A stretch of 24,314 bases of DNA. It comes from JAPYTU01 sp036166735 (lineage in GTDB: Bacteria; Bacteroidota; Bacteroidia; Cytophagales; MED-G16). The stretch is taken from NCBI GenBank assembly GCA_036166735.1, contig JAYZHG010000110.1, positions 1-24,314 of the forward strand, written 5' to 3'. Shown here piece by piece: positions 7,917 through 16,601 of this stretch; position 1 is the first letter of the stretch, and each line of letters starts with the position of its first letter. A program made the position numbers and the translations under genes. The notes under the pieces were generated by a model that did not search any database, had not been told where the DNA came from, and saw only the letters and a program-made list of their open reading frames with translations.

Positions 7917-8336
7917 TTAACCATTAATGAATCGATCTAATATTTCTTTTTTTGGAATATAACATGAATCAGATTTTCCAAACCAGCGATATCTATTTCT
8001 AGAAATAACATCATAAATCCAATCCCTTACAAAATTTGGTAATATTTTAAATATTATAAAAATTTTAAAAAAACCTCCTAATAAATATGCTATCTTAATT
8101 GCAGCATTAGATTTTATAATAATTTTATTATTATGATATAATATTATTGTTTTTCCTTCTAAAGATTCAACTTTATTTTCTTTAATAACTTTTTTTGAAA
8201 ATGAAGAATCTAGATTAGAAAAATAAAAAAATTTCTTAGAATCAAATCTTAAAATAGAATTTACTTGGCTATTACAAAAATTACAATATCCATCAAATAA
8301 AATAATACTCTTACTTACTTTAATACCTGAACCCAT
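7917..8336 (-). CDS. DCC/DUF393 family thiol-disulfide oxidoreductase-like protein
   Basis: This small protein of 139 residues has the family signature D-G-x-C-x-x-C near its start (D15, C18, C21 in LFDGYCNFC). It also has the conserved C-terminal block RYRWFGKSDSCYIP. The CxxC pair resembles a thioredoxin-type redox site and the family is annotated as DCC thiol-disulfide oxidoreductase, but its physiological substrate is not established. There is no signal peptide, so it is probably cytosolic. The ATG at 8336 overlaps the last 22 nt of the CHU_C surface-protein gene in a different frame. No other ATG, GTG or TTG precedes the motif, so the overlap appears real and implies translational coupling. 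It ends 33 nt before fabD. Confidence 0.85.
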   Translation of the reverse strand: MGSGIKVSKSIILFDGYCNFCNSQVNSILRFDSKKFFYFSNLDSSFSKKVIKENKVESLEGKTIILYHNNKIIIKSNAAIKIAYLLGGFFKIFIIFKILPNFVRDWIYDVISRNRYRWFGKSDSCYIPKKEILDRFING

Positions 8337-11143
8337 CCCTTTATTTGTTTTTGATCATTTTCTTTATCAAGAATATCATAAATTATATCTGCGGTATAAT
8401 AATATGTTCCACTAGCCAAATCTTTTCCATCAAAATCTTTTCCATCCCAATTAATATAAATTCCATTTTCAACATCCTCTAGAGAATTATATGAAAATAA
8501 TTTAACACCTGTCCTATCAAAAACATTAAATATTACACTTTTAACAAATCTTGGACATTTATTATAATCAAAATTTGGAATTGAACCATCAGAATAAAAA
8601 GGAGTAAAAAAATCATTTTTACCATCTTCATTAGGAGTAAAAACATTTGGTAATAAATAGTAAGGACAATTATCTCTATGAACAGTATCTGATGGAATAC
8701 TTTCATTACCCGACCTATCAAGAGCAGTAATAAAATAAGAACCTTTCAAATTTGTTAAGTTTTTATGTAAATAATAATTCTCAGAGATAGAAGCAATTAT
8801 TTCAAAGTTATCTATCCCATTATCAGAAAAATAAACATTATAAATTTTTGAATCTAAAGAGCATTCACTATCATCTAACTCCCACTCTATTCTATTTTCA
8901 AAATCTTTTAATTCACAAGATTTGTCAATAAAATAATTTTCACATATAAACTGATCTGATATTTTAAAATCAACTGGAGGACAAGGCGGCACCAAATCAT
9001 TTGTCTGAGCACATATTTTTTGAGATTTATTAAATATTTGATATCCATTCTCTAATGATTTTGGTAGTGAATCATTCTCATACGAACCAGAAGTGACTAC
9101 GTAATAACAATAAAATAAATTTTCATCTAATTCAATTCCTTCAAATGAGCCATTATCAGTATAATTAAATCCATTTTGGATAACATTTACTGAATCAATT
9201 AAAATAAATTCTTCACTAGCATTCCCACTAACATTATTTCTATATACATAATGCATTGGAAAGTCAATAGTACTATTTGACCAAGGAACATCAAAATTCC
9301 AACTTAAATCTATACTTAACTGTTTTCCTTGAAGTTCAAGTCTTACTGATGATGCTTGAGCGGAAAAATCTATTGTATTTTCTTCAGAATCAAATACCTC
9401 AATTTCATAATTATATGTATTATTAAGAGTATTTACCAATTGATCAATAAAAAAAGTATCTAATGTCATAATTTGATATTCAAACTCATTCTCTTTTCCA
9501 ATAAATCCATCATATCTTCTAATTTTATACTTATATGGTTTTGGATATATAACAGGATCCAAAGTTAATGGTGGAAACCAATTAACTTGTATATCACCAT
9601 TTTCGATAGTAGTATTCTCAATACTTACATTATTAATAATTGGTGCATCAGCCTCTAATATTACACATACTTCTTCAGAAACATAACTAATACCACCTTC
9701 AGGAAGAGGAAATTCAGCAAGTAATCTATAACAATATTTAGATCCTGGAGCAAGTCCTTTCCCATCATTTGAATCAATATAACTTATTGTATTTCCATCA
9801 ACCTCACCAATTAATTGATATCCTGATCCTGCAGGCATTCCAACCTCACAATTATCAGGAATAAACTCATAACTTCCAATTCTTCTCCATACCTGAATAA
9901 TTGAAGCATTTTCACATGAATATAAGTCCCAATTTAATAATGCATTTCTACCAGGTAATATATCAACTAATAAACCATCTGGAGCAGGAGGAACTATTTG
10001 TATTTGCCAAGTCATAAATTCCACTAGATTAGGACCATAATTTGGTTTATCGCTAATTTTAAATTGTACATCATAAGGTCTTTGCCTTACATGATTACAA
10101 TTTGTTTGCCATTCAAAAAATAATTGAGTAGGTGACTTAGTAAACAATGCAGGATTAGGATTATAAGAAGCTGGTGAAGATATAAATTCAAATGGACCAC
10201 CAAATGCTTGTATCTTAACATCATTATTATCTGGATCATATCCCACAATAGTATCAATAATTAATGTTCCTGCATCTACACAAATAGGATCCATAGCTTC
10301 TAAAATAGGCCTTTCATTTGTAGCATCTTTAATAAATACTTGCATATCCCTAGTTACATGACCTAACTTATACCAAGTATCCGCAACCTTTCTCCATTCA
10401 ATTACTCGAAAAGCAAAATTATATTCGCCTTCTGCACCTGGTGCATCCCAAACCAAATCACCTACTATAGAATCAAGAGTGAAAGTTGGTGGCCCAAGCC
10501 CACTCTCATTTCCCTGAGCATAATCAGTATAAAATTCTTCAGCATTTGGAAAACGATAATTAGTAACTTCATATTCTTTTTCTTGCATAGGAATAACAAT
10601 CTCATAAGATAAACTATCTCCATCAGGATCATATGCTCCAGGATTATGAATATATCTAATACCCATAATTCCATTATCAATAGGTGGAATTAAAAGTATA
10701 GGAGTATTGTTTTGACCAAAAAATGGATCAATAAGTATTTCAGTTTCAATAAAAAAAGGAGTATCTACAGAATTTTCCATATTCAATATTCCATTATTTC
10801 TGTTTTGCTCATAATAACTTACAACATACCTTCCAGGTGCTTGAAAAGTATGGACAATTGTAAATAAATTAAGAGCCACCTGATTTTCTAGAAGAATTTT
10901 CTGACTTGTCAAGGCTCCCTCATCTAATACTTCGAGAACATTTCCATCTCCAAAATAAAAAGTTCCACCTCCAAACTCAACTTCAGAACCAGTATCAGTA
11001 TAACCAATTATAGTAAATTCATAGGTTAAACTAGTTGTAGATATTCTTTTTGCAATAATTTCTCCAGCTCTTATATGAGTTGAAAAAACATCGTATTTCA
11101 CTAATAATAATACAAATAAAAAAAAGATTATTTTTTTAAACAT
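8315..11143 (-). CDS. Large secreted protein with Ig/FN3-like repeats and CHU_C gliding-motility-associated C-terminal domain
   Basis: This is a predicted cell-surface or secreted protein of 942 residues. A Sec signal peptide covers about residues 1-21 (lysine pair, then FFLFVLLL, cleavage near VFS-TH). The mature protein begins THIRAGEI, a start seen in other large Bacteroidota surface proteins. Beta-rich segments follow, including DPDGDSLSYEIV and fibronectin-III-like stretches (NNVSIENTTIENGDIQVNWFP region). Residues from about 830 to the end form the CHU_C / gliding-motility-associated C-terminal domain (LLPNVFTPNEDGKND, FDRTGVKLF, WDGKDFDGKDLASGTYYY), a type B T9SS export signal. No catalytic motif is seen. 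Adhesion or a structural surface role is inferred. Its 3' end overlaps the DUF393 gene. Confidence 0.85.
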   Translation of the reverse strand: MFKKIIFFLFVLLLVKYDVFSTHIRAGEIIAKRISTTSLTYEFTIIGYTDTGSEVEFGGGTFYFGDGNVLEVLDEGALTSQKILLENQVALNLFTIVHTFQAPGRYVVSYYEQNRNNGILNMENSVDTPFFIETEILIDPFFGQNNTPILLIPPIDNGIMGIRYIHNPGAYDPDGDSLSYEIVIPMQEKEYEVTNYRFPNAEEFYTDYAQGNESGLGPPTFTLDSIVGDLVWDAPGAEGEYNFAFRVIEWRKVADTWYKLGHVTRDMQVFIKDATNERPILEAMDPICVDAGTLIIDTIVGYDPDNNDVKIQAFGGPFEFISSPASYNPNPALFTKSPTQLFFEWQTNCNHVRQRPYDVQFKISDKPNYGPNLVEFMTWQIQIVPPAPDGLLVDILPGRNALLNWDLYSCENASIIQVWRRIGSYEFIPDNCEVGMPAGSGYQLIGEVDGNTISYIDSNDGKGLAPGSKYCYRLLAEFPLPEGGISYVSEEVCVILEADAPIINNVSIENTTIENGDIQVNWFPPLTLDPVIYPKPYKYKIRRYDGFIGKENEFEYQIMTLDTFFIDQLVNTLNNTYNYEIEVFDSEENTIDFSAQASSVRLELQGKQLSIDLSWNFDVPWSNSTIDFPMHYVYRNNVSGNASEEFILIDSVNVIQNGFNYTDNGSFEGIELDENLFYCYYVVTSGSYENDSLPKSLENGYQIFNKSQKICAQTNDLVPPCPPVDFKISDQFICENYFIDKSCELKDFENRIEWELDDSECSLDSKIYNVYFSDNGIDNFEIIASISENYYLHKNLTNLKGSYFITALDRSGNESIPSDTVHRDNCPYYLLPNVFTPNEDGKNDFFTPFYSDGSIPNFDYNKCPRFVKSVIFNVFDRTGVKLFSYNSLEDVENGIYINWDGKDFDGKDLASGTYYYTADIIYDILDKENDQKQIKGWVQVLK

Positions 11144-11148
11144 TCTAT

Positions 11149-11156
11149 CAAATATA
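11149..11156 (-). promoter_or_regulatory. Putative -7 promoter element of the CHU_C protein gene
   Basis: The minus-strand sequence TATATTTG matches TAnnTTTG. It lies in the 39-nt gap between the two genes, only 5 nt from the ATG, so a transcript started here would be nearly leaderless. At the 19-nt spacing the -33 position reads TTTT rather than TTTG. Confidence 0.4.
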
Positions 11157-11182
11157 TTAACGATTAAAATAGTAAAAAATTA

Positions 11183-12232
11183 TCATTTCATTTCTTTTAT
11201 TAAAAGAATATAAACTGGCAAATGATCACTATATCCATCTAAAAAACTACCCCCAGCAAAACTTCTAAAAGGATAGCCTTTATATCTTCCGGATTGATTA
11301 TAAAGATATTTTTTACTGTATATACCTGTCTTATAATATGAAAAATTTGAATTATTTTTACCAATAAGAGAACTTGAAAAAATAATTTGATCAAATAAAT
11401 TCCAATTATCTCTATATGCTAAAGTTCCTCTTCCTTCTCTATGCATTTTTTCCATTGGATTATACATATCAAATTTTCCAAGATTTTCCTTATCGCTCTT
11501 AGTATTCAATATTTTTTTTATACTCTCATTAATGGGGTCGTCATTAAAATCACCCATAGTTATGATTTTAGCTTTTTTACTTATTGATTGTATTGAGTCA
11601 ATTATTCTTCTATTTAACTCTGCAGCTTTATTCCTAAAAGGTCTTGATCTTAATTCTCCTCCAGATCTAGAGGGCCAATGATTTACAATGAAATATATTT
11701 TTTCATTTTCTAAGTATCCTTCTACTACCAATTGATCCCTTGTATAATCTTGCCTATTTCTTTCTTCATCATAAATATCTAAAAATGTACTATTTGTATT
11801 TAAAGGTTTAAATAAATTTTTTTTATATATTAAAGCTACATCAATTCCTCTCTCATCTGGAGAATCATAATGAACAATACCATAATTACCTTTTTTTAAT
11901 TTTTCTGTGTTTACAAGGTCAACTATTACATCTTTATTTTCTACTTCACATAAGCCAACTATTGTTGGCAATGTATTTGTTTCATCATAACCAATTTCAG
12001 AAATTACTTTTGACATATTTTCAATTTTCTTCCAATAAATTTTTGATGTCCATTTATCTTTTCCATCAGGAGTCCTTGAATCATCATATGTACTAGGATT
12101 ATCAAGTGTATCGAACAAATTTTCTACATTATAGAAAGCAATTGCATGGATTTTATTTTTTTCTTGAGAAAATAAATCAAAGTCAATAATTAATAAAAAG
12201 GTGATAAATAATGATATAATCTTAACATTCAT
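11183..12232 (-). CDS. Secreted endonuclease/exonuclease/phosphatase family protein
   Basis: This is a metal-dependent phosphodiesterase-fold (DNase I-like) protein of 349 residues. A signal peptide covers residues 1-22 (ends DLFSQ), so it acts outside the cytoplasm. The EEP catalytic set is complete: Asn35 in YNVENLFD, Glu96 in CEVEN, His185 in NHWPSR, Asp228 and Asn230 in GDFNDDP, and Asp336-His337 in SDHLP. It has no T9SS sorting domain, so periplasmic location or lipid-independent release is possible. Its ATG overlaps the stop of the upstream EEP gene (ATGA, 12229-12232), which indicates translational coupling. The substrate is likely DNA or nucleotides, but phosphatase activity cannot be excluded. 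Confidence 0.9.
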   Translation of the reverse strand: MNVKIISLFITFLLIIDFDLFSQEKNKIHAIAFYNVENLFDTLDNPSTYDDSRTPDGKDKWTSKIYWKKIENMSKVISEIGYDETNTLPTIVGLCEVENKDVIVDLVNTEKLKKGNYGIVHYDSPDERGIDVALIYKKNLFKPLNTNSTFLDIYDEERNRQDYTRDQLVVEGYLENEKIYFIVNHWPSRSGGELRSRPFRNKAAELNRRIIDSIQSISKKAKIITMGDFNDDPINESIKKILNTKSDKENLGKFDMYNPMEKMHREGRGTLAYRDNWNLFDQIIFSSSLIGKNNSNFSYYKTGIYSKKYLYNQSGRYKGYPFRSFAGGSFLDGYSDHLPVYILLIKEMK

Positions 12233-13737
12233 TTTTTTATAATTCTAATTGTTTTAGAAATATCATCCATGTTAATTTTTAATATATATAAACCCGAAGT
12301 TAAACTTGAAATATCTAATTTATTATTTAATAAATGAAAATCATTATCAAATATTTCCTCACCATTTAATGAATAAATTCTAATAGTAATCCGTTTATTA
12401 TTACTTGACTCAATAATTAAATTATCAATAATAGGATTTGGATAAATTTTTATATTTTCTGATATCAACTTTTCAATTGATAAAATAGAATTTTCTATAA
12501 CATTAATTTGTACTTGAGCACTATCAGAAAGTTCTCCATCTGAAACTTCAATAAGAAGTAAAAAAAACTGATAATTATCATAATTAATATAACTGCCTTC
12601 TTTGACTAAAATATGTCCTGATTGACTTATTTGAAAAATTTCTTCATCATTTCCAGATAAAATATTGTATGATAGTAAATCATTATTAGGATCAAATGCA
12701 TTTAATTTTCCAATAATAACTCCATCATTAGGATTTTCTGAAATTGTAAATATAGTATCTGAAACTACTGGAGGGTTATTATTCACAACAATACTTTCAT
12801 TACTAAATACAATTTTAGTAGTTACAGGTAAATGATCAGATGCATCATGTAAAGCATTTGCTATTTCTTCATTAACTACATTATTCGGCATAATATTAAG
12901 AGCCATATTATAATGATGTCCATCATTTCCAATAACAGTGTAACTATTTTCAATTGTAAAGATCCTATTACTTCTTATTAAAGAATCCGAAAACAAAATA
13001 TAATCAAATCGATCATCAAGTCCTCCATGTGCTCCTCCTCCAAATTGAGATGTTCTTGTAGATTGAGTATGAATACTTGCATATAAGGGGTCATTATACT
13101 TTCCTCCTCCTGATATTAAATCATTAAATTTTCCAAAACCAGTATTTGACTCTAAAAAAAATTCTTTATAAGCTGGCTCTTCTGTAGAATATATATTAAA
13201 ATCTCCAGCAGCTATATAAAAAAATTCATTATTCATTTGTGAAGTATAATCTTTTAATTGAGATATCTGCATTCTACGTTTTTCTTCATTACTAGAACCA
13301 CTACTTGCTTTTAGATGCATATTAAAAATCACAAATTCTGTATTTGTTATTTTATGTCTTAATCTAAATATCATAATAGGTCTAGGATCACCATCTATTT
13401 TTGAAGTTGATATAAAATCAAATTTATTTTTATTATAAAATAATGCTTGATCAATATCTGTTTCAGGAACATTTATAAAAACTGCATCTTCATATTTATT
13501 ATCTGAATTGTTTAATATATTATCTAAAAAATTACTTACTCCACCTTCATTGCTAAATTCTTGAGTAATGTATACATCAGCATTAATATAATCAGTAACT
13601 TTTTTAAAATGAGTATTCCTATCTGTTTCAGCATCAAATCTTAATAAATTATACGTAGCAAATAAGACCGTATCCTGTGATTTTATCTGATTAACTAAAC
13701 AAAAGAATACATTAACAAAAAGAAATATTTTTCTCAT
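12229..13737 (-). CDS. T9SS-exported endonuclease/exonuclease/phosphatase protein with cadherin-like domain
   Basis: This is a 502-residue secreted nuclease-like protein in four parts. A signal peptide covers residues 1-20 (ends QIKS-QD). An EEP catalytic domain spans about 24-312, with Asn30 in ATYNLLRF, Glu60 in ITQEF, His141 in FNMHLKA, Asp179 and Asn181 in AGDFNIY, and Asp301-His302 in SDHLP. A cadherin-like beta domain spans about 324-415 (FTISENPNDG, NAFDPNNDLLSY). A T9SS type A sorting domain covers about 430-502 (IKIYPNPIIDN, LDISSLTSGLYILKI). It is therefore exported across the outer membrane. It is the first gene of the minus-strand block and is coupled by ATGA to a second EEP gene. 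No clear promoter box was found upstream. Confidence 0.9.
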   Translation of the reverse strand: MRKIFLFVNVFFCLVNQIKSQDTVLFATYNLLRFDAETDRNTHFKKVTDYINADVYITQEFSNEGGVSNFLDNILNNSDNKYEDAVFINVPETDIDQALFYNKNKFDFISTSKIDGDPRPIMIFRLRHKITNTEFVIFNMHLKASSGSSNEEKRRMQISQLKDYTSQMNNEFFYIAAGDFNIYSTEEPAYKEFFLESNTGFGKFNDLISGGGKYNDPLYASIHTQSTRTSQFGGGAHGGLDDRFDYILFSDSLIRSNRIFTIENSYTVIGNDGHHYNMALNIMPNNVVNEEIANALHDASDHLPVTTKIVFSNESIVVNNNPPVVSDTIFTISENPNDGVIIGKLNAFDPNNDLLSYNILSGNDEEIFQISQSGHILVKEGSYINYDNYQFFLLLIEVSDGELSDSAQVQINVIENSILSIEKLISENIKIYPNPIIDNLIIESSNNKRITIRIYSLNGEEIFDNDFHLLNNKLDISSLTSGLYILKINMDDISKTIRIIKK

Positions 13738-13879
13738 TAAAATATATGCAAAAAATTAATTTTAAAATTCTAATTATTATAAATAAAAATAGTTAGATAT
13801 TAAATTATAACTTTAATTATTTTAAATTCTTTTGCAACAAAAATATCGAGATATATCTTTGTTAAGATTAATCTATTTA
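13738..13879. other. Divergent intergenic region between nuclease pair and sdh operon
   Basis: These 142 bases are the longest non-coding stretch in the window and are almost all A/T. The right part holds the sdh promoter. In the left part I see no good TAnnTTTG box directed at the nuclease genes and no RNA gene or repeat. Confidence 0.6.
13831..13861 (+). promoter_or_regulatory. Bacteroidota-type promoter of the sdhCAB operon
   Basis: TTTG at 13831-13834 and TATCTTTG at 13854-13861 are separated by exactly 19 nt. This matches the -33/-7 consensus of the Bacteroidota primary sigma factor at both boxes. A transcript would begin about 4-6 nt after 13861 and have a leader of roughly 13-15 nt before the ATG at 13880. 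The box also shows that the in-frame TTG at 13832 is promoter, not a start codon. Confidence 0.8.
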
Positions 13880-14731
13880 ATGAATAAAAATAATATACTA
13901 ACAAATAAACTTAGAAATGATAGATGGTGGATATCACCACTGCTTGTTCTTTTAGGTTTATTAAGTTTTATAATATACTCTACATGGGCTGCATGGCAAG
14001 GTGAATATTTTTGGTGGAGTGCTGGAAATGAAGGATTTGGAGGTTACTTATCTCCCTTTTATTCTCCAACAGTATTTATAGACTCTACAAAACCAGGAAT
14101 TCCTCCAATAGATCATGCACTTTTAGGTTTATGGCCTAAATGGTTAAGTTGGCTTCCTGGCCAATCACCAGCATGGTTAATTTTAATATTTCCACTTTCT
14201 TTTAGATTTACTTGCTACTATTATAGAAAAGCCTACTATAGAGCTTTTGCATGGTCTCCTCCTGCTTGTTCAATACAACCAGTCAAAGGAATTCCTTCTA
14301 AAATAACGGGTAAACAATATAAAGGAGAAACTGGTCTTCTTATTTTTCAAAACATTCACAGATATGCAATGTATTTTGCTATAATCTTTATTTTCATTTT
14401 AAGCTATGATGCTTATATCTCATTTTTTAATAATGGAAATTTTGGAGTTGGTGTAGGAAGTATAATCCTCTTAATAAATCCTATTTTACTTGGATGTTAC
14501 GTCTTTGGATGCCATTCCTTAAGACATCTAGTTGGTGGAAATTTTGATTGCTATTCATGTAGCCTCTATCGAGATCAAGTTTCTCATAATAGTTGGAAAA
14601 TAGTTACTATTCTAAATAGAAGACATGAATTATTTGCATGGTTAAGTCTTATATGGGTTGGGTTTGCTGACGTATACGTAAGACTTGTATCAATGGGAAT
14701 TATTAATGATTTAAATACATGGGAATTATAA
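13880..14731 (+). CDS. sdhC: Succinate dehydrogenase membrane subunit, mycobacterial Sdh1-like, with Cys/His cluster
   Basis: This is the predicted quinone-reducing membrane anchor of succinate dehydrogenase, 283 residues from the ATG at 13880. It has about five membrane segments, near residues 18-38, 97-115, 158-180, 190-212 and 250-270. The conserved-looking segment CYYYRKAYYRAF with PPAC (Cys112, Cys130) follows segment 2. At the end of segment 4 lie Cys206, Cys211, His212 and His216, then Cys224-x2-Cys227 (FDCYSC). This spacing could bind an Fe-S centre. Other membrane histidines are His160 and His249. It does not resemble the roughly 220-residue b558 cytochrome SdhC usual in Bacteroidota. 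Identification rests mainly on its position 4 nt upstream of sdhA and on similarity I recall to the anchor of mycobacterial Sdh1. An in-frame TTG at 13832 lies in the -33 box and is rejected as the start. Confidence 0.8.
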   Translation: MNKNNILTNKLRNDRWWISPLLVLLGLLSFIIYSTWAAWQGEYFWWSAGNEGFGGYLSPFYSPTVFIDSTKPGIPPIDHALLGLWPKWLSWLPGQSPAWLILIFPLSFRFTCYYYRKAYYRAFAWSPPACSIQPVKGIPSKITGKQYKGETGLLIFQNIHRYAMYFAIIFIFILSYDAYISFFNNGNFGVGVGSIILLINPILLGCYVFGCHSLRHLVGGNFDCYSCSLYRDQVSHNSWKIVTILNRRHELFAWLSLIWVGFADVYVRLVSMGIINDLNTWEL

Positions 14732-14735
14732 TATT

Positions 14736-16601
14736 ATGTTAGATATTTCAGACATAAGAAGAATGCAATTTGATGTGCTAATTATTGGTGCTGGAGGTGC
14801 TGGTTTATCAGCTGCAATTTCTGCATCTCAAGATAGTAAAATGAGAGTTGGTTTAGTTTGTAAGTCTTTACTTGGCAAGGCTCATACTGTTATGGCTGAA
14901 GGAGGGATGGCAGCAGCACTAGGAAATGTTGATAATAGAGATGATTGGAAAATTCATTTTAGGGATACTATGCGGGGTGGAAAAATGCTTAATAATTGGA
15001 AAATGGCTGAAATTCATGCAAAAAATTCTCCTAAAAGAGTTAGAGAACTAGAACACTGGGGAGCTGTATTTGATAGGACAAAAAAAGGATTAATTAATCA
15101 AAGAAATTTTGGAGGTCACAGGTATCCAAGGCTAGCACATGTTGGAGACAGAACTGGACTTGAAATGATTAGGACATTACAAGATCATGGAATTCATCAA
15201 GGTATAGATATACAAATGGAATGTACTGCTCTTGATATACTTAAAGATAAATCAGGAAAAATTTCAGGAATAGTTTGCATGTATAGAGAAACGGGAGAAT
15301 TTATAATTTTTGAAACAAAATCTCTAATTTTTGCTACTGGAGGAGCTGGAAAGGCATGGGAAATAACTTCAAATAGTTGGGAATATACTGGTGATGGATA
15401 CGGAATGGCGTATGAGGCAGGAGCTGAACTATTAGATATGGAATTTAATCAATTTCACCCGACAGGAATGGTATGGCCACCATCTGTAAAAGGAATCCTT
15501 GTAACTGAAGGAGTTAGAGGAGAAGGTGGTATTTTAAAAAATAGTAAAGGAGAAAGATTTATGTTTGACTACATTCCTGAAATATTCTCAAATGAAACTG
15601 CTGATACTGAAGAAGAAGCAACTAGATGGTTAAACGGTGACAAAGATGCTAGAAGACCACCTGAACTTCTTACAAGAGATGTTGTTGCTAGAGCTATAAA
15701 TACTGAAGTTAAAGCTGGTAGAGGATCAAAACATGGAGGAGCATACCTAGATATTGCCACAGAAAGAAGTTCTGAAGATATTAAAAAGAAACTACCATCA
15801 ATGTACCACCAATTCAAAATACTTGCTGAACTTGATATAACTAAAGAACCAATGGAAGTTGGACCAACATGCCATTATTTCATGGGAGGAATTAAAGTTG
15901 ATGCTGAAACTACTATGACTAATGTAGATGGATTATTTGCTTGCGGAGAAGCCGCTGGAGGAATGCATGGAGCAAATAGATTAGGAGGAAACTCTTTATC
16001 AGATCTTCTAGTATTTGGAAATTTATCTGGTATTCAAGCTGCTAAATATGCTAAAAACATTAGTTCCATGCCTAAAATTGATGATAATGACATAAGAAAA
16101 ATTATACAAGGAGCAACATCTATTTTATTAAAAGAAAAAGGTAATAATCCATACCTCATTCATGAAGAACTTCAAAAAATTATGCAATATAATGTAGGAA
16201 TCATACGAACAAAAAAAGAAATAAAAAATGGTATAAAGGAGATTGATCTATTAAAAAGTAAGTTTAAAGATGTTAAAGCACCTGGATCAAGCCAATTTAA
16301 TCCTGGATGGCATGAAGCACTTGCTTTAAGAAATCTTCTTATCTCTGCAGAAAGTGTTGCTAAATCTGCACTTATAAGAGAAGAAAGTAGAGGTGCACAT
16401 ACTAGAGAAGACTTTCCTTCTGAAAAAGAAGAATGGATAAAATATAATATCATCAATAAAAAAGGAAAAGATGGTAAAATGGAAACTACTAAAATTCTAC
16501 GATCAAACCCTGATCAAGAATTAAAAAGAATAGCGTATTCTAAACTTGATGCATTAGAGAAAGAAGTAAAAATTGATCATGATAAAATAAAAATTTCATA
16601 A
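14736..16601 (+). CDS. sdhA: Succinate dehydrogenase flavoprotein subunit
   Basis: This catalytic subunit oxidises succinate to fumarate with covalently bound FAD on the cytoplasmic face of the membrane. The FAD-binding GAGGAGLSAA is at residues 18-27. The covalent-FAD histidine is His50 in KAHTVMAEGG. The substrate-binding HPTG is at 241-244, EGVRGEGG at 258-265, and the active-site arginine lies in TRDVVARAI. The C-terminal FAD segment is FACGEAAGGMHGANRLGGNSL. At 621 residues it has normal length. The gene is 4 nt after sdhC, and its TAA shares one base with the sdhB ATG (TAATG), so the three genes are tightly coupled. Met10 is a possible alternative start. Fumarate reduction in vivo cannot be excluded from sequence. 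Confidence 0.96.
   Translation: MLDISDIRRMQFDVLIIGAGGAGLSAAISASQDSKMRVGLVCKSLLGKAHTVMAEGGMAAALGNVDNRDDWKIHFRDTMRGGKMLNNWKMAEIHAKNSPKRVRELEHWGAVFDRTKKGLINQRNFGGHRYPRLAHVGDRTGLEMIRTLQDHGIHQGIDIQMECTALDILKDKSGKISGIVCMYRETGEFIIFETKSLIFATGGAGKAWEITSNSWEYTGDGYGMAYEAGAELLDMEFNQFHPTGMVWPPSVKGILVTEGVRGEGGILKNSKGERFMFDYIPEIFSNETADTEEEATRWLNGDKDARRPPELLTRDVVARAINTEVKAGRGSKHGGAYLDIATERSSEDIKKKLPSMYHQFKILAELDITKEPMEVGPTCHYFMGGIKVDAETTMTNVDGLFACGEAAGGMHGANRLGGNSLSDLLVFGNLSGIQAAKYAKNISSMPKIDDNDIRKIIQGATSILLKEKGNNPYLIHEELQKIMQYNVGIIRTKKEIKNGIKEIDLLKSKFKDVKAPGSSQFNPGWHEALALRNLLISAESVAKSALIREESRGAHTREDFPSEKEEWIKYNIINKKGKDGKMETTKILRSNPDQELKRIAYSKLDALEKEVKIDHDKIKIS

Noticed and set aside
13832..13879. Upstream in-frame TTG start that would lengthen SdhC by 16 residues
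   Set aside because: The TTG forms part of the -33 box of the sdh promoter, so it would not be on the transcript. The ATG at 13880 has suitable spacing.
15569..15817. Open frame on the minus strand opposite sdhA
   Set aside because: It lies wholly within a clearly real gene, has no recognisable domain, and its composition mirrors sdhA codons. The same holds for the other short antisense frames in prs, rplY, metG, sdhA, ROK and the BNR gene.
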